Assembly: GCA_016201275.1 (NCBI GenBank)
Contig: JACQDB010000044.1
Coordinates: forward strand, 1-62,727
Reading direction: 5' to 3'
Length of the DNA stretch: 62,727 bases
Source: Acidobacteriota bacterium
Lineage (GTDB): Bacteria > Acidobacteriota > Blastocatellia > UBA7656
Shown here: piece by piece, positions 62,647 through 62,727 of the stretch
Position numbering within the stretch: the stretch's first letter is position 1
Layout of the letters: each line of letters opens with the position of its first letter
Position numbers and translations under genes: made by a program
The notes under the pieces: generated by a model
Database searches by the model: none
Seen by the model: the letters and a program-made list of their open reading frames with translations, nothing else
Told to the model about the DNA's origin: nothing

Positions 62647-62727
62647 ATGGACAGAAAACCGTATCCAACCGACCTCTCTGATGAGCAGTGGCAACTGCTC
62701 GAATCGATGTTACCACCGCCTGCCAGT
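62647..62727 (+). mobile_element. IS5-type transposase, start only
   Basis: The frame starts at the ATG at 62647 and reads MDRKPYPTDLSDEQWQLLESM up to the window edge. This matches the N-terminal block of IS5/IS427-like transposases (DUF4096). The sequence just upstream (GAGCGTGTTTTGGAAT near 62590) may be the left terminal repeat. Only the beginning is visible, so intactness is unknown. Confidence 0.8.

Overview
The window looks like chromosomal DNA of a diderm, probably an acidobacterium of the Blastocatellia type. This is inference from gene content: futalosine-pathway mqnA, a tricorn-type protease, two VWA proteins around a rhomboid protease, kdsC and lnt for an outer membrane, a HYR/PKD-type secreted giant protein, xisH/xisI, Uma2, and heptamer repeats scattered between genes. 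No rRNA, tRNA or CRISPR array was recognised.

Left part (1-16037). A truncated small gene at the edge is followed by a DUF4440-DUF3224 fusion and a leftward series of exported proteins: TPR/NHL propeller, tricorn-like protease, TPR protein, and an esterase-like hydrolase with an Ig-like domain. After these comes a leftward operon in which a rhomboid protease sits between two large membrane VWA proteins (BatA type).

Accessory block (16038-24405). A three-gene leftward operon encodes a PLD-SNF2 helicase, an Eco57I-type DNA methyltransferase and a DUF1016 (YhcG) PD-(D/E)XK nuclease, with start and stop codons overlapping. It is bounded by a perfect 96-bp direct repeat that duplicates the 5' end and leader of the adjacent VWA gene. 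The block therefore looks like an acquired, possibly excisable, defence cassette. It is the strongest candidate for an unusual system here.

Middle (24406-42303). The genes are PAP2 phosphatase, BrkB/YihY, a Spy-like periplasmic protein, mqnA, a zinc-ribbon protein, ftsK, an M16 peptidase, xisI with a 5'-truncated xisH, prfB with its programmed frameshift, lnt, lipA and a SPOR protein. The gap downstream of ftsK holds six DnaA-box-like 9-mers.

Right part (42304-62727). An intergenic palindromic repeat element is followed by an acyl-CoA ligase, a small exported protein, and a deleted insertion sequence that itself carries a MITE with an 8-bp target duplication. Next come an acyl-CoA carboxylase beta subunit and a rightward cluster of zinc-ribbon proteins (PilZ, DUF4097, SPFH), with a coiled protein among them. 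The HYR/PKD-like giant protein, ilvE, cysS, a Uma2 protein, kdsC, gph and an ABM protein follow. The window ends in a fragment of acs next to the start of an IS5-type transposase.

Two repeat classes recur between genes: a palindromic MITE-like family (7488, 42388, 45240) and heptamer-based inverted repeats (27839, 28949, 40549, 49986, 61146). All product names come from reading protein motifs; no database search was run.
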